Position numbers and translations under genes: made by a program. Below the pieces are notes generated by a model. It was not told the DNA's origin. It saw nothing but the letters and a program-made list of their open reading frames with translations, and did no database searches. Below, one piece after another: positions 43,514 to 52,129 of a DNA stretch of 64,000 nt. Numbering within the stretch: position 1 is the stretch's first letter; every line of letters starts with the position of its first letter. The DNA comes from Bacillota bacterium (GTDB lineage: Bacteria > Bacillota > UBA4882 > UBA10575): NCBI GenBank assembly GCA_012839115.1, contig DUNX01000022.1, positions 1-64,000 on the forward strand, read 5' to 3'.

Positions 43514-44123
43514 GTTTGCCAAGATGCTCCTCGCGATCTTGCTGAAGATTTTCTACCGGATAGAGGTAAAAGGCGGTGAATACCTGCCGCCAAAAGGCCC
43601 GGTTATCTGTGTGGCCAACCATGCCAGCCTGGTTGATCCGATTGTTATGGGCTGCAGCCTGAAAAGGTCCGTCAATTTCCTGGCCAAAGAAGAACTCTTC
43701 CGGATCCCGGTCTTGAACTGGATACTGAAAACATTAGGTGTTATTCCGGTAAAGAGGGGTGCTGGGGACCGGGGGGCCCTTAAGTCGGCCCTGAAGGTCC
43801 TGGAGGACAAAAAGGTCCTGGGGCTCTTCCCTGAAGGGACCCGGTACCGGGACAACACCCTCCACCCCTTGCGGCCGGGCGCCGCCATGTTGGCTTTGCA
43901 AACCGGGGCCTGTATCCTCCCGATGCTGATCAGCGGCACGTACCGGATGAGGTTTTTATCTTTCCCCAAAATCAAGGTAGCCATCGGGCCGCCTTTCACC
44001 TTGAGCGCAGGCGGGGAAAGGAAAGAACGGATCAGAGCGGGAACACAAGAGATCTACGCGCACCTGGCCGCCTTATCCCGGCAGGGCGAAGGGATGCCCG
44101 CCGCCCGGCAGGGGAGCGTTTAA
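43500..44123 (+). CDS. plsC: 1-acyl-sn-glycerol-3-phosphate acyltransferase
   Basis: About 207 residues. The acyltransferase motifs NHASLVDP (HX4D) and FPEGTR are intact, with an N-terminal membrane-associated helix. It acylates lysophosphatidic acid to phosphatidic acid at the membrane. ATG at 43500 lies within the end of cmk. The stop TAATG shares a base with the ispH start. Confidence 0.94.
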   Translation: MLLYRFAKMLLAILLKIFYRIEVKGGEYLPPKGPVICVANHASLVDPIVMGCSLKRSVNFLAKEELFRIPVLNWILKTLGVIPVKRGAGDRGALKSALKVLEDKKVLGLFPEGTRYRDNTLHPLRPGAAMLALQTGACILPMLISGTYRMRFLSFPKIKVAIGPPFTLSAGGERKERIRAGTQEIYAHLAALSRQGEGMPAARQGSV

Positions 44124-44995
44124 TGGGGCGGGAGATTATTGTTGGTGAAAAAGCCGGTTGCTGCTTTGGCGTAAAAAGGGCGCTGGAAATAGCCGCCGCC
44201 ACCAGGGAAAAATATCAACGTACACGCCCTGTCTACACCCTTGGACCTTTAATTCATAACCCTAAAGTTGTAAAAAGCATGGAAGAGGCGGGAATCATTC
44301 CCTGCGGGAGCCTGGAGGAAACGGAACCCGGAGGGGTCTTGCTGATCAGGTCGCACGGGGCGGGACCGGAAGCTTTTGCCGCCGCCCGGCGCCACAGCCT
44401 GAAAGTAATCGACGCCACCTGCCCTTTTGTCCGCCAGGAGCAGAAACTCGCCTCCCAGCTTCATCAGGAAGGCTACAAAGTGGTGGTGGTGGGCGACCCC
44501 AACCACGCCGAGGTGCAGGCGGTTGCAGCCTCCGTGCCCGGAGGGGCGGAGGTTATTGACCCGGCGGCCGTAAAAGACGGCGGGGCAAAGATTTCGCTCC
44601 CGGCACGGGTAGGGTTGGTCTGTCAGACCACACAGACGCAGGAAAATTTGGCGGGAGTAATTTCTGCCATTTTACCGGGTATTAGAGAACTGAAGATCTT
44701 TAATACCATTTGTAGCGCCACGGTGGAACGCCAGGCGGAAGTTTATGATCTGGCCCGCCGGGCGGATATATTATTGGTGGTGGGGGGGAGAAATTCGGCA
44801 AACACTCGCAAGCTGGCGGAGATCGGTTCTTCGCTGGTTTCGACTTATCATATTGAAGGGGTTGAAGATCTTGATCCCCATTGGTTCCGGCAAAAACGGG
44901 TTATTGGCGTGACGGCGGGGGCTTCAACTCCCAGAGAACAGATTAACGCGGTTTTGGACTGGTTGGAAGAAAATTTGCAGGAGGAATGGACATGA
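44123..44995 (+). CDS. ispH: 4-hydroxy-3-methylbut-2-enyl diphosphate reductase
   Basis: 290 residues. The three cluster cysteines are in GCCFGVKRAL, DATCPFV and NTICSATVERQ, and the SHGAG and HNP histidines are present. It makes IPP and DMAPP as the last step of the MEP pathway. It overlaps the S1-protein gene slightly, as in other Clostridia. Confidence 0.96.
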   Translation: MGREIIVGEKAGCCFGVKRALEIAAATREKYQRTRPVYTLGPLIHNPKVVKSMEEAGIIPCGSLEETEPGGVLLIRSHGAGPEAFAAARRHSLKVIDATCPFVRQEQKLASQLHQEGYKVVVVGDPNHAEVQAVAASVPGGAEVIDPAAVKDGGAKISLPARVGLVCQTTQTQENLAGVISAILPGIRELKIFNTICSATVERQAEVYDLARRADILLVVGGRNSANTRKLAEIGSSLVSTYHIEGVEDLDPHWFRQKRVIGVTAGASTPREQINAVLDWLEENLQEEWT

Positions 44996-46650
44996 GTGAA
45001 AAGGATCACATGGTACCCAACGAAGAAAATCAGCCGGAGGTGGAGACCCCAATTACCGCAGAAACGGGCGCGGAAGCTGAAACCGTGACAGAAGCAGAAG
45101 CGGGCGTAGAAACTGAAGCAGTAACAGAGCCTGAAGCAGGAGCAGAAACCGTGGCAGAGGCAGGGGTGGAAACCCCGGCAGAAGCAGAAGAAGAAACAGA
45201 GACAGAAACAGGAGCGGAAACAGGAACAGAAACCGCAGAAGCAGAGGCAGGGGTGGAAACCCCGGCACAAACAGAAGCAGGGGAAGGGGAAATTCAGTCC
45301 ATAGAAGGAATGGAGGCGGAAATCCCCAGTTTCAAAGTGGGGGATATTTTGGAAGGCCGGGTAGTTCTGGTCCAGGATGATGCGGCTTATGTCGACGTCA
45401 ACTGGAAGTCGGACCTCCCGGTACCGCTCAATGAATTGAGCCTTGGTAAAGTAAGTTCCGCCCAGGAAGTAGTTAAAGTAGGAGACACCATAAAAGTTAT
45501 GGTGATCGAGATAGAAGAGGATAAAATTATCCTTTCCCGGCGGCGTGCAGAAGAAAGACTGGTTTGGGAGCGGCTGAAAACCGCTTTCCACGAAAAACAG
45601 GCGGTTAAGGGAAGGGTCACCGCAGCCGTAAAGGGCGGGCTCCAAATCGACCTGGAGGGAATACCGGCTTTTCTCCCCGCATCCCATGCAGATTTGAGTT
45701 TTGTGCCGGATTTGGCGGTTTTTGTCGGCCAGGAAATGGAGTTGTATGTTATCGAGTTTTCCGAGGGGCGCCGCAGGCTGGTCGTCTCCCGCCGGGAGCT
45801 TTTGGCCGAAGAGAGGGAAAAGGCGAAAGAAAGGCTTTTTGACGAACTCAAGGCGGGCGATATCCGGACCGGCCGGATTACCCGGTTGACCTCCTTCGGG
45901 GCCTTTATCGAGCTGGAACGGGGGATTGAAGGACTCCTGCACATTTCGGAGATCGCCTGGGAACGCCTGGAACATCCTTCCGAACGCTTGCAAGAAGGAG
46001 AAGAGGTTCAGGTAAAAGTGATCAAGGTTGACCCCGAAGCTGGAAGGATCTCCCTTAGTATTAAACAGCTCACGCCCCATCCCTGGACAACAGCGGCGGA
46101 GAGGTACCGGGAAGGAGATATCGTCGAGGGTGAAGTGGTCCGTCTCACTTCCTTCGGGGCTTTTGTCCGCCTGGAAGAGGGGATCGACGGCTTAATCCAT
46201 ATCTCCCAATTAAGCCATGACCGGGTGGAAAAAGCGGAAGACGTGGTCAAGGTCGGAGAAAAGGTACGGGTAAAGGTCCTGAGAGTGGACACCAAGGAGA
46301 GACGGATCGGACTGAGCCGCAAAGAAGCAGAAAAACCGGGCAAGGTTGAGGAAGAGAAAGCACCCGCCGGCGTTTTTCTTGAAGAGGACGAACCGCTCTC
46401 TTCCAACCTGGGAGCAATCCTCTCTGAAAAATTGGCGGAAAACGGTAACGGCAGCCTCAGCAGTATTGTGAAGGAAGAACCGGAAGAAATAAAAGACGAA
46501 ATCAGCGAAGAAGTGGCGGAGGAAGCAGCGGAAGAAGCAACAGGGGAAGTAAAAGAAGAAGGAACAGGGGAAGTAATAGAGGAAGCAGTGGAAGAAGCAA
46601 AAGAAGAACCCGGAACCGGGGCGGAGGAAGGTACAGAAAGCCCGGACTAG
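44992..46650 (+). CDS. rpsA: S1 RNA-binding domain protein / 30S ribosomal protein S1 homologue
   Basis: About 552 residues. A Glu/Thr/Ala/Val low-complexity region of some 100 residues (repeated EAGVETPAEAE-like units) precedes four S1 domains, each with the FKVGDILEGRV or GRITRLTSFGAFIEL signature. The C-terminus is again Glu-rich (EEVAEEAAEEATGEV). Core S1 domains resemble Clostridial RpsA, here with four rather than six repeats. The acidic extensions are unusual. ATG at 44992 has AGGAGG seven bases upstream. Two terminators follow. Confidence 0.88.
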   Translation: MSEKDHMVPNEENQPEVETPITAETGAEAETVTEAEAGVETEAVTEPEAGAETVAEAGVETPAEAEEETETETGAETGTETAEAEAGVETPAQTEAGEGEIQSIEGMEAEIPSFKVGDILEGRVVLVQDDAAYVDVNWKSDLPVPLNELSLGKVSSAQEVVKVGDTIKVMVIEIEEDKIILSRRRAEERLVWERLKTAFHEKQAVKGRVTAAVKGGLQIDLEGIPAFLPASHADLSFVPDLAVFVGQEMELYVIEFSEGRRRLVVSRRELLAEEREKAKERLFDELKAGDIRTGRITRLTSFGAFIELERGIEGLLHISEIAWERLEHPSERLQEGEEVQVKVIKVDPEAGRISLSIKQLTPHPWTTAAERYREGDIVEGEVVRLTSFGAFVRLEEGIDGLIHISQLSHDRVEKAEDVVKVGEKVRVKVLRVDTKERRIGLSRKEAEKPGKVEEEKAPAGVFLEEDEPLSSNLGAILSEKLAENGNGSLSSIVKEEPEEIKDEISEEVAEEAAEEATGEVKEEGTGEVIEEAVEEAKEEPGTGAEEGTESPD

Positions 46651-46822
46651 GATAATGCCTGCGCAAAGGATGAACTGGAGAAAGAGATAGAAGCAGCAAA
46701 AGACGAGAAACAGCAGAAGAGAAAGAGGAAGAATAACTTGGAGAAAGAATAACTTGAAGAAAGAATAACCGGTAGATGAAACCAAGGAATAGGGGTCGAG
46801 ACTTGAGACGGGAAACCGGTAT

Positions 46823-46851
46823 GCGGGAGTATAAGCTCCCGCTTTTTTTTT
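46823..46851 (+). terminator. Terminator of the housekeeping operon
   Basis: GCGGGAG and CTCCCGC flank a short TATAAG loop, followed by nine T. A strong intrinsic terminator. Confidence 0.9.
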
Positions 46852-46865
46852 GCCTTTTCCGGGAG

Positions 46866-46898
46866 ACCGGTTTCCGGAGTCCGGCCCCGGTTTTTTTT
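46866..46898 (+). terminator. Second terminator, tandem
   Basis: ACCGG and CCGGT enclose CCGG/CCGG repeats and are followed by eight T, 15 bases after the first terminator. Confidence 0.65.
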
Positions 46899-47071
46899 CT
46901 CTGCCGACCGGCCCGGCCTTTGTTTTCGTGATCGACCACGGCTTTTTCGCCTTCGGCGACCGGGGGGTGGAGGTGCACACTTTTTTTCGTGTACTTTTCC
47001 CCTCTTAGTATTGGAAGAGGGCAGTAGTGAAATAATAACCCTGCAAGTTATGGTGGAGGAGTGCAAAAACG

Positions 47072-47716
47072 ATGAATTTGGGAGTACTTTTATTGCTCGG
47101 GGCCGGGATCCTGATCCTGTTGGGCTTGGCCCAACAGGTGCTGGACCGCCTTTATCTCACCGATAAACAGGCGCTGATCTTTCTTGCCGCAATGGTGGTG
47201 GGGAGTTTTATTAACATCCCCCTTTACCGTGGAACCCCGCCGGTCTCCCTTAACCTTGGCGGGGCTGTTCTCCCTGTGGGCCTTGCGGTTTATGTTTTTT
47301 CCCGGGCCGGGAGCAGAAAAGAGGTCAACAGGGGAATTTTTGGGGTGTTCCTGACCGCCCTGGCCGTTTATGCCGTTTCAAAATTATATTTCTTTGACAC
47401 CTATGCCGGCCGGGTTGAACCACAGTATATTTGGGGCATCCTCGCCGGGGGTGTGGCATACCTGGTCGGCCGTTCCCGGAGGCTGGCTTTTATCGGGGCC
47501 ACCATTGGTATCCTGGTCGCAGATATTGCCCATGCGGTGGAAACAGCGATCCGCGGGCTTTCCTCGCCGGCCCGGATTGGCGGGGCGGGAATCTTTGATA
47601 CCATGGTCCTGGCCGGGGTCATCGCTGTTTTGTTGGCGGAAATCATCGGTGAAACCAGGGAGAGGATCCAGGGCGGGCCGGAAGAGGAACGGGCCCGTCC
47701 GGAAGGAGAAGGGTGA
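47072..47716 (+). CDS. DUF1614-like integral membrane protein
   Basis: 214 residues with about seven membrane segments; the motif AALIFL-VGSFINIPLY-like (residues about 33-53) is the DUF1614 opening. Ends in a short charged tail. It heads a cluster with spoIIP and two DUF3189 genes, whose GTG start overlaps its stop. Ribosome site GGAGGAG upstream. Function unknown; a sporulation link is inferred from neighbours only. Confidence 0.75.
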   Translation: MNLGVLLLLGAGILILLGLAQQVLDRLYLTDKQALIFLAAMVVGSFINIPLYRGTPPVSLNLGGAVLPVGLAVYVFSRAGSRKEVNRGIFGVFLTALAVYAVSKLYFFDTYAGRVEPQYIWGILAGGVAYLVGRSRRLAFIGATIGILVADIAHAVETAIRGLSSPARIGGAGIFDTMVLAGVIAVLLAEIIGETRERIQGGPEEERARPEGEG

Positions 47717-48771
47717 GAGATATGAAGAAAAACAAGGGGAAATTCCTGCTGCCGGCGGCCCTTTTGTTATTGGGAATTTTTACCTTGCCGGCGACGGCGG
47801 AAAGGGAGAAGACCGATGGTACCTATTTCACGATTGTCGATGAAAACGAAGAAGTGATCTGCCGGACCGCCCATCATATCAGTGTTGGTGACGAATATCT
47901 GACCGCAGAGAATAACCTGTACCGGGTAAGGAGCGTCCACCAGAATACGGCCCATGCCCGGTTGGTGGAGGAAGGATCTGACACCGGCAGGCGGTCGTTT
48001 TTCCAAGAGATCCGCCGGGGGCTACAGGCCCTTTTCCCGAGACGCGCCGAACCGGCCCAGAGTGAGGGGGAGAAGCGACCAATCGCCATTTATCACACCC
48101 ACTCCGGGGAGTCTTACATTCCCAATGAAGGTTCTCCCCATGTCGAGGCCGGCAACAGCGGTGTACGCAAGGTGGCCCATCGCCTGGCCCGCCGCTTGGA
48201 AGCGGAAAACCTCCAGGTAATACATGACACTTCCAACCATGATCCGCAGGATGCCATGGCCTATGACCGTTCCCGCCGGACCGTGGCGGAACTGCTCAAG
48301 AAACGTCCCATTGCCCTGATTGATGTGCACCGGGACGCGGTGCCCGAAGAAGAATATGAAGCATGGGTGGAAGGGGAAAAAGCCGCAAAAATCCAGCTGG
48401 TAGTGGGGAGGCAAAACCCCTACCGTAAGGCCAACGAGGCTTTTGCGCGTCAGGTTAAAGCCGCGGTGGATCGGGAGTACCCCGGTTTGATCAAAGGGAT
48501 CTTCTACGGTAACGGTAAGTACAATCAGGATATGGCCCCACGCCTCCTGTTGATTGAAGCCGGCTCCCACACCAATGACCGGGAGGAAGCGGAAAAAGGG
48601 GTGGAGTTGTTTGCCGCCGCCGCCCACCGGGTCCTTTCAACCGGAACGGTGAGCCGCCAGGAGTCATCCGGCGCCTGGCGCGCCCTTTTATGGGTTGTCG
48701 GGTTGGTTGCCGCCGGAGTGGTGATTTTCTACTTCCTGAACCGGGGCTGGGGAAGATTGCGTGAGGAATAA
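47713..48771 (+). CDS. spoIIP: Stage II sporulation protein P
   Basis: 352 residues. N-terminal signal/anchor (LLPAALLLLGIFTLPATA), then the SpoIIP amidase/endopeptidase domain with IAIYHTHSGESY, ALIDVHRDAV, RQNPYRKANE and LLIEAGSHTN, the metal-binding and catalytic motifs; a C-terminal membrane segment (WVVGLVAAGVVIFYFL). SpoIIP degrades peptidoglycan during engulfment with SpoIID and SpoIIM. Start GTG at 47713 overlaps the upstream stop; ATG at 47722 is an alternative. Confidence 0.93.
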   Translation: MRDMKKNKGKFLLPAALLLLGIFTLPATAEREKTDGTYFTIVDENEEVICRTAHHISVGDEYLTAENNLYRVRSVHQNTAHARLVEEGSDTGRRSFFQEIRRGLQALFPRRAEPAQSEGEKRPIAIYHTHSGESYIPNEGSPHVEAGNSGVRKVAHRLARRLEAENLQVIHDTSNHDPQDAMAYDRSRRTVAELLKKRPIALIDVHRDAVPEEEYEAWVEGEKAAKIQLVVGRQNPYRKANEAFARQVKAAVDREYPGLIKGIFYGNGKYNQDMAPRLLLIEAGSHTNDREEAEKGVELFAAAAHRVLSTGTVSRQESSGAWRALLWVVGLVAAGVVIFYFLNRGWGRLREE

Positions 48772-49207
48772 GAAGATCATTTACCACTGGTCCGGCAGGG
48801 GGGTAAGCGCGCCCCTGGCAGCAGCCCTGCATTTAGGGCTGGTGGAACCAACGCCGGCCGGGACCGCCGCCCGGAAGATCGCCAGGAGTCTCGTGGGAGG
48901 GATCCCCTTTGGGAGGGGGGCAGGGAAAGAAAAAGGGACCCTGATCTTCCTCGGTACGGGCAAAAGCGGTGAAAAGGTTTACCTGCTGCCCAGGGGAAAG
49001 GAGGGGAAACTGCTTTTGACCCTTATCCAGGAAACCGCCCGTCTGCTGGGGGAGGACCCGGATACCTATTATTTCATCGACTGTGAACTGTGCACCAGCA
49101 GGCAGCCTGCTTCAAGAAAAGGCAAAGAGTTGTTCCGGAGGATCGAGGAGATGGTCCTGGCGGTAAAAGAGGACGCGCGTGCGTGCGCGGCATTACCGGG
49201 GCCGTGA
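48761..49207 (+). CDS. DUF3189 family protein, copy 1
   Basis: 148 residues: KKIIYHWSGRGVSAPLAAALHLGL at the N-terminus is the DUF3189 start, with a TLIFLGTGKSGEKVYLLPRG middle. No catalytic residues are assigned for this family. The GTG start overlaps the spoIIP stop, and the end, which contains a GC tract (codons for DARACA), overlaps the second copy by four bases. Confidence 0.8.
   Translation: MRNKKIIYHWSGRGVSAPLAAALHLGLVEPTPAGTAARKIARSLVGGIPFGRGAGKEKGTLIFLGTGKSGEKVYLLPRGKEGKLLLTLIQETARLLGEDPDTYYFIDCELCTSRQPASRKGKELFRRIEEMVLAVKEDARACAALPGP
49173..49189. repeat. Alternating GC tract at the 3' end of DUF3189 copy 1
   Basis: ACGCGCGTGCGTGCGCG, perfectly alternating purine-pyrimidine, within the last codons of the first DUF3189 gene. 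Confidence 0.6.
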
Positions 49208-49674
49208 AGGTAATTTACCATTGTTACGGGAGGGCCCATTCGTCGGTGGTTGCCGCCCACCTGCATCTGGGAAATCTGCCGATGGCGGGTCCGGTCAGCA
49301 TAGAGCAACTCATTGGCCTGGCCGAATTTGACCGGGCGGATCCCTCCCAATGGGGAATCCCGTATCTCATGGGCCGGGATGAGCGGGGAAACGAAGTGTA
49401 TATCCTGGGCCTGGACAGCCAGACCCCGGCGGGGCTCCGGGCAATAACTAGCCTGACCTGGCATTTAGGGAAAAAAGACGAGATTTTCCTCTGCAATACA
49501 CTGCCGGCGATAGGACTCCTCACCCGGCTGGGCGGATTTACCTCCAAAAAGCTGGGCTTAACCACGATTGGCCGGCCTTTGGCGGCCTTTGGCATTATTC
49601 TATCCCTTGAACGCCTGAGGGGGCTGGTAGCCTGGACAAAAGGGAATTTGTCCGGAAAGGCCGGGCGCTGTTGA
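49204..49674 (+). CDS. DUF3189 family protein, copy 2
   Basis: 156 residues: VKVIYHCYGRAHSSVVAAHLHLGNL matches the start of copy 1 (IYH, small residues, AAHLHLG), and GRDERGNEVYILGLD corresponds to its GEKVYLLPRG region. The GTG start sits in the overlap GTGA with the preceding stop. Tandem DUF3189 genes after spoIIP suggest two subunits or a recent duplication with divergence. Function unknown. Confidence 0.8.
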   Translation: MKVIYHCYGRAHSSVVAAHLHLGNLPMAGPVSIEQLIGLAEFDRADPSQWGIPYLMGRDERGNEVYILGLDSQTPAGLRAITSLTWHLGKKDEIFLCNTLPAIGLLTRLGGFTSKKLGLTTIGRPLAAFGIILSLERLRGLVAWTKGNLSGKAGRC

Positions 49675-49752
49675 ATTTCGGCGCCGCTGGGTTCTGCTAT
49701 GGCAGGAGGCGGTAGCAAAAGAAGGAACAAAAATGAAGGTCGAGGAGGAAAA

Positions 49753-50928
49753 ATGAAGGTCGGAATCCCCAGGGCCCTTTTGTATTATTGGTACGGTCCG
49801 GCCTGGAAGGCATTTTTTGGTGCCGCCGGCCTGGAGCCGGTGGTCTCGCCGCCAACCAATAAAGCGATTATGACCGCAGGGCTAAAGGCGGCTGTTGACG
49901 AGATTTGCCTGCCGGTCAAGGTGTTCATCGGCCATTGCCTTGAGTTGCAAAAAACCTGCGATGCCGTGCTGGTTCCCCGTTTGACCAGTGTTGCCCGGAA
50001 GGAATTTACCTGCCCGAAGTTCATGGGACTCCCGGATATGGTCCGCCGTTTGCTGCCACAGACGCCGGTCATTATTTGGGAAAGCAGCGGTGGTTTCCTC
50101 CCGGAACGCGTGTGGACGCCGAGATCCGGGATAATTTTCGCGCGGGAGTTTTCAACCCCCGCCGGCCAGGCCGGGGTCGCCCGTGGAATCGCCAGCGGCG
50201 TTGCCCACGAGGCCGTCAATTGGCGCGGAATTACCCGCGGGTGCAGACGGGCAAAAAAACCGTTGGCAGCAGCCAGGAAGGCCCATGCCGTTTATACCGG
50301 GCTTTTACGCCGGGGTTACCTGCCGGAGGAAGCGGCGGCGGTTTGCGACGGCTTGCCGGACTCGCCTGGCGGCGTCCGGCAAAGAGTCAAGCCGCCAGGG
50401 ACAGGTCAAGAACTACCGGACTCAGGAAGCCGGGGTAATCCGGACAAGTACGTGTTAAAATCAGACCGGGGTAACCCTGGAGCAAAACCAAGCCGGGTTA
50501 TTGGTTTGGTCGGGCATCCCTACTGCCTCTACGACTCCTTTGTCAATACCGGTATTCTCCGTTTTTTGCAGCAAGAGGGGTGCCATATCCTGACCCCGGA
50601 GATGCTGCCGGAAGAGGAGATTGCCATGGCCCTTAAAGGATTGCCCAAGGCGATCTACTGGACCATGGGACGGCTGGCTCTTGGGGCGTCCCGCCTTTTT
50701 CGCGCGCCCGCGCGCGGGCAGGCCGGGGTTGACGGGCTGATTCATGTAGCGGCTTTTGCCTGTGGTCCGGAAGCGCTGATCGGTGAATTGATCAAAAGAG
50801 AATGCCACCGGGAAATTCCCTATCTCCAGATTTACCTGGATGAGCATTCGGGAGAAGCCGGCCTTCATACCAGGCTCGAGGCCTTTCTTGATCTGGCGGG
50901 AGGAAAGGGGCAGGCGGGATGCGTTTGA
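49753..50928 (+). CDS. Acyl-CoA dehydratase activase-related protein (DUF2229), subunit 1
   Basis: 391 residues. VGIPRALLYYWYGPAWKAFF at the start and EICLPVKVFIGH, VPRLTSV, CPKFMGLPDM, then FACGPEALIGE and LDEHSGEAGLHTRLEAF, all DUF2229 hallmarks with conserved cysteines likely holding an Fe-S cluster. A less conserved insert near residues 155-245 is Arg/Gly-rich, and an alternating GC tract at 50705-50720 encodes another variable loop. ATG at 49753 follows GGAGG. The next gene overlaps and encodes a related protein. Confidence 0.85.
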   Translation: MKVGIPRALLYYWYGPAWKAFFGAAGLEPVVSPPTNKAIMTAGLKAAVDEICLPVKVFIGHCLELQKTCDAVLVPRLTSVARKEFTCPKFMGLPDMVRRLLPQTPVIIWESSGGFLPERVWTPRSGIIFAREFSTPAGQAGVARGIASGVAHEAVNWRGITRGCRRAKKPLAAARKAHAVYTGLLRRGYLPEEAAAVCDGLPDSPGGVRQRVKPPGTGQELPDSGSRGNPDKYVLKSDRGNPGAKPSRVIGLVGHPYCLYDSFVNTGILRFLQQEGCHILTPEMLPEEEIAMALKGLPKAIYWTMGRLALGASRLFRAPARGQAGVDGLIHVAAFACGPEALIGELIKRECHREIPYLQIYLDEHSGEAGLHTRLEAFLDLAGGKGQAGCV

Positions 50929-52022
50929 CTTTTCCCCGGATGGGGCAGATCGACATACCTGTACAGACCCTTTTTACGGAGTTGGGGCACCAAGTGGTAC
51001 CGCCGCCTCCGGTGACAAAACGCACCTTTGATCTGGGTGTCAAGCATGCGCCGGAATTCGCCTGCCTGCCCTTTAAGATGACGCTGGCCAATTATATTGA
51101 AGCCATAGAAAAAGGGGCGGAAGCCGTTGTCACCTTCGGGGGTGCGGGGCCGTGCCGGTTCGGATATTTTGCCCAGGTGCAAAAGGGGATTCTTCATGAT
51201 TTAGGGTATGATTTTGAACTGTTGCTCCTGGATCCGCCCGGTGCTGAAACCCGGGAACTCTTCCGGTCCCTCCGCTTTCTTTTTGGGAAAAACCTGAAAC
51301 AGCCCGGGCGGATCTGGCGGGCCCTCCGTTTGGCCTGGGCGAAAGCGGTCTTTCTGGACCGGGCCAACCGGCTTTACCGTCGCCTCCTCCCCCGTGTCGC
51401 CCAGAAAAAGGCGGCGGAAATGGAATACCAGAAGTTCCTCAGGGTCATGGCGGCGGAAAGGGACCTCCACCGCCTGGAGCTGGTCTACACCGCCCTTGCC
51501 CATAACCTGGATAATTTGGCCCGCCTGGAAACCGGGCGGGTGTTGCGGGTGAAGATCGTCGGGGAGATTTATATGATCCTTGAATCCGGGGTAAACTTTC
51601 ATACTGAAAACATCCTGGGGCAGATGGGGGTGGAGGTGACAAGGTCCGTTTCCATGACCCACTGGGTGGAAGCCAATCTCTTGAAGGCCCTGTTTCCGGG
51701 GCACCGCCGCCGGACCGAATTGTTATCCATCCCTCATCTCACTTCGTTTGTCGGTGGTCACGGGCGGGAGACCATCGCCGAAACGGTGGACGCCGGTACA
51801 AACCGGGTGGACGGGGTAGTGCAAATCCTTCCCTTTACCTGTATGCCGGAACTCGTAGCCCAGAGTATCCTCCCGGATTTAAGCCGGCGTTTTAACCTGC
51901 CCGTCCTCAGCCTGGTCCTGGATGAACACTCCGGCGCCGCCGGTGTGACCACCAGGTTGGAGGCGTTTGTGGATTTGCTCCGGGAGAAAAGGGAGAAGGA
52001 TGAGGCAAAGGCAGGGGTGTGA
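50919..52022 (+). CDS. Acyl-CoA dehydratase activase-related protein, subunit 2
   Basis: 367 residues. TFPRMGQIDIPVQTLF, then PEFACLPFKMTLANYIEA, TFGGAGPCRFGYFAQVQ and the C-terminal FTCMPELVAQSIL with LVLDEHSGAAGVTTRLEAFVDL. Similar ends to the upstream protein suggest a common origin. It overlaps the first subunit by ten bases. Related pairs occur with HgdC-type ATPases in Clostridia; their precise role is unknown. Confidence 0.85.
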   Translation: MRLTFPRMGQIDIPVQTLFTELGHQVVPPPPVTKRTFDLGVKHAPEFACLPFKMTLANYIEAIEKGAEAVVTFGGAGPCRFGYFAQVQKGILHDLGYDFELLLLDPPGAETRELFRSLRFLFGKNLKQPGRIWRALRLAWAKAVFLDRANRLYRRLLPRVAQKKAAEMEYQKFLRVMAAERDLHRLELVYTALAHNLDNLARLETGRVLRVKIVGEIYMILESGVNFHTENILGQMGVEVTRSVSMTHWVEANLLKALFPGHRRRTELLSIPHLTSFVGGHGRETIAETVDAGTNRVDGVVQILPFTCMPELVAQSILPDLSRRFNLPVLSLVLDEHSGAAGVTTRLEAFVDLLREKREKDEAKAGV

Positions 52023-52129
52023 GAAAACGGCAGCCCGGCGTTGATTGGGATAGGAAAAGAAATAGCGGTCAGGCGGTTACCGGTAGAGAAAAACCAGTAA
52101 CCAGCAGGCAAGAGGAAAGGAGTCTCTAG

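Larger units (their letters stand above)
46651..47071. other. Intergenic region after the S1 gene
   Basis: GAAGAATAACTTGGAGAAAG-like units repeat imperfectly three times near 46729-46767, looking like decayed tail sequence of the S1 gene. Two terminator hairpins follow. GTGCACAC near 46972 and GTGTAC near 46989 flank a T-run. No gene is seen. Confidence 0.5.

Noticed and set aside
46210-46980. Phe/Cys-rich minus-strand frame of 256 codons opposite the S1 gene end
   Set aside because: It is the antisense of the acidic tail and of the terminators; composition is an artefact of GAA/GAG repeats.
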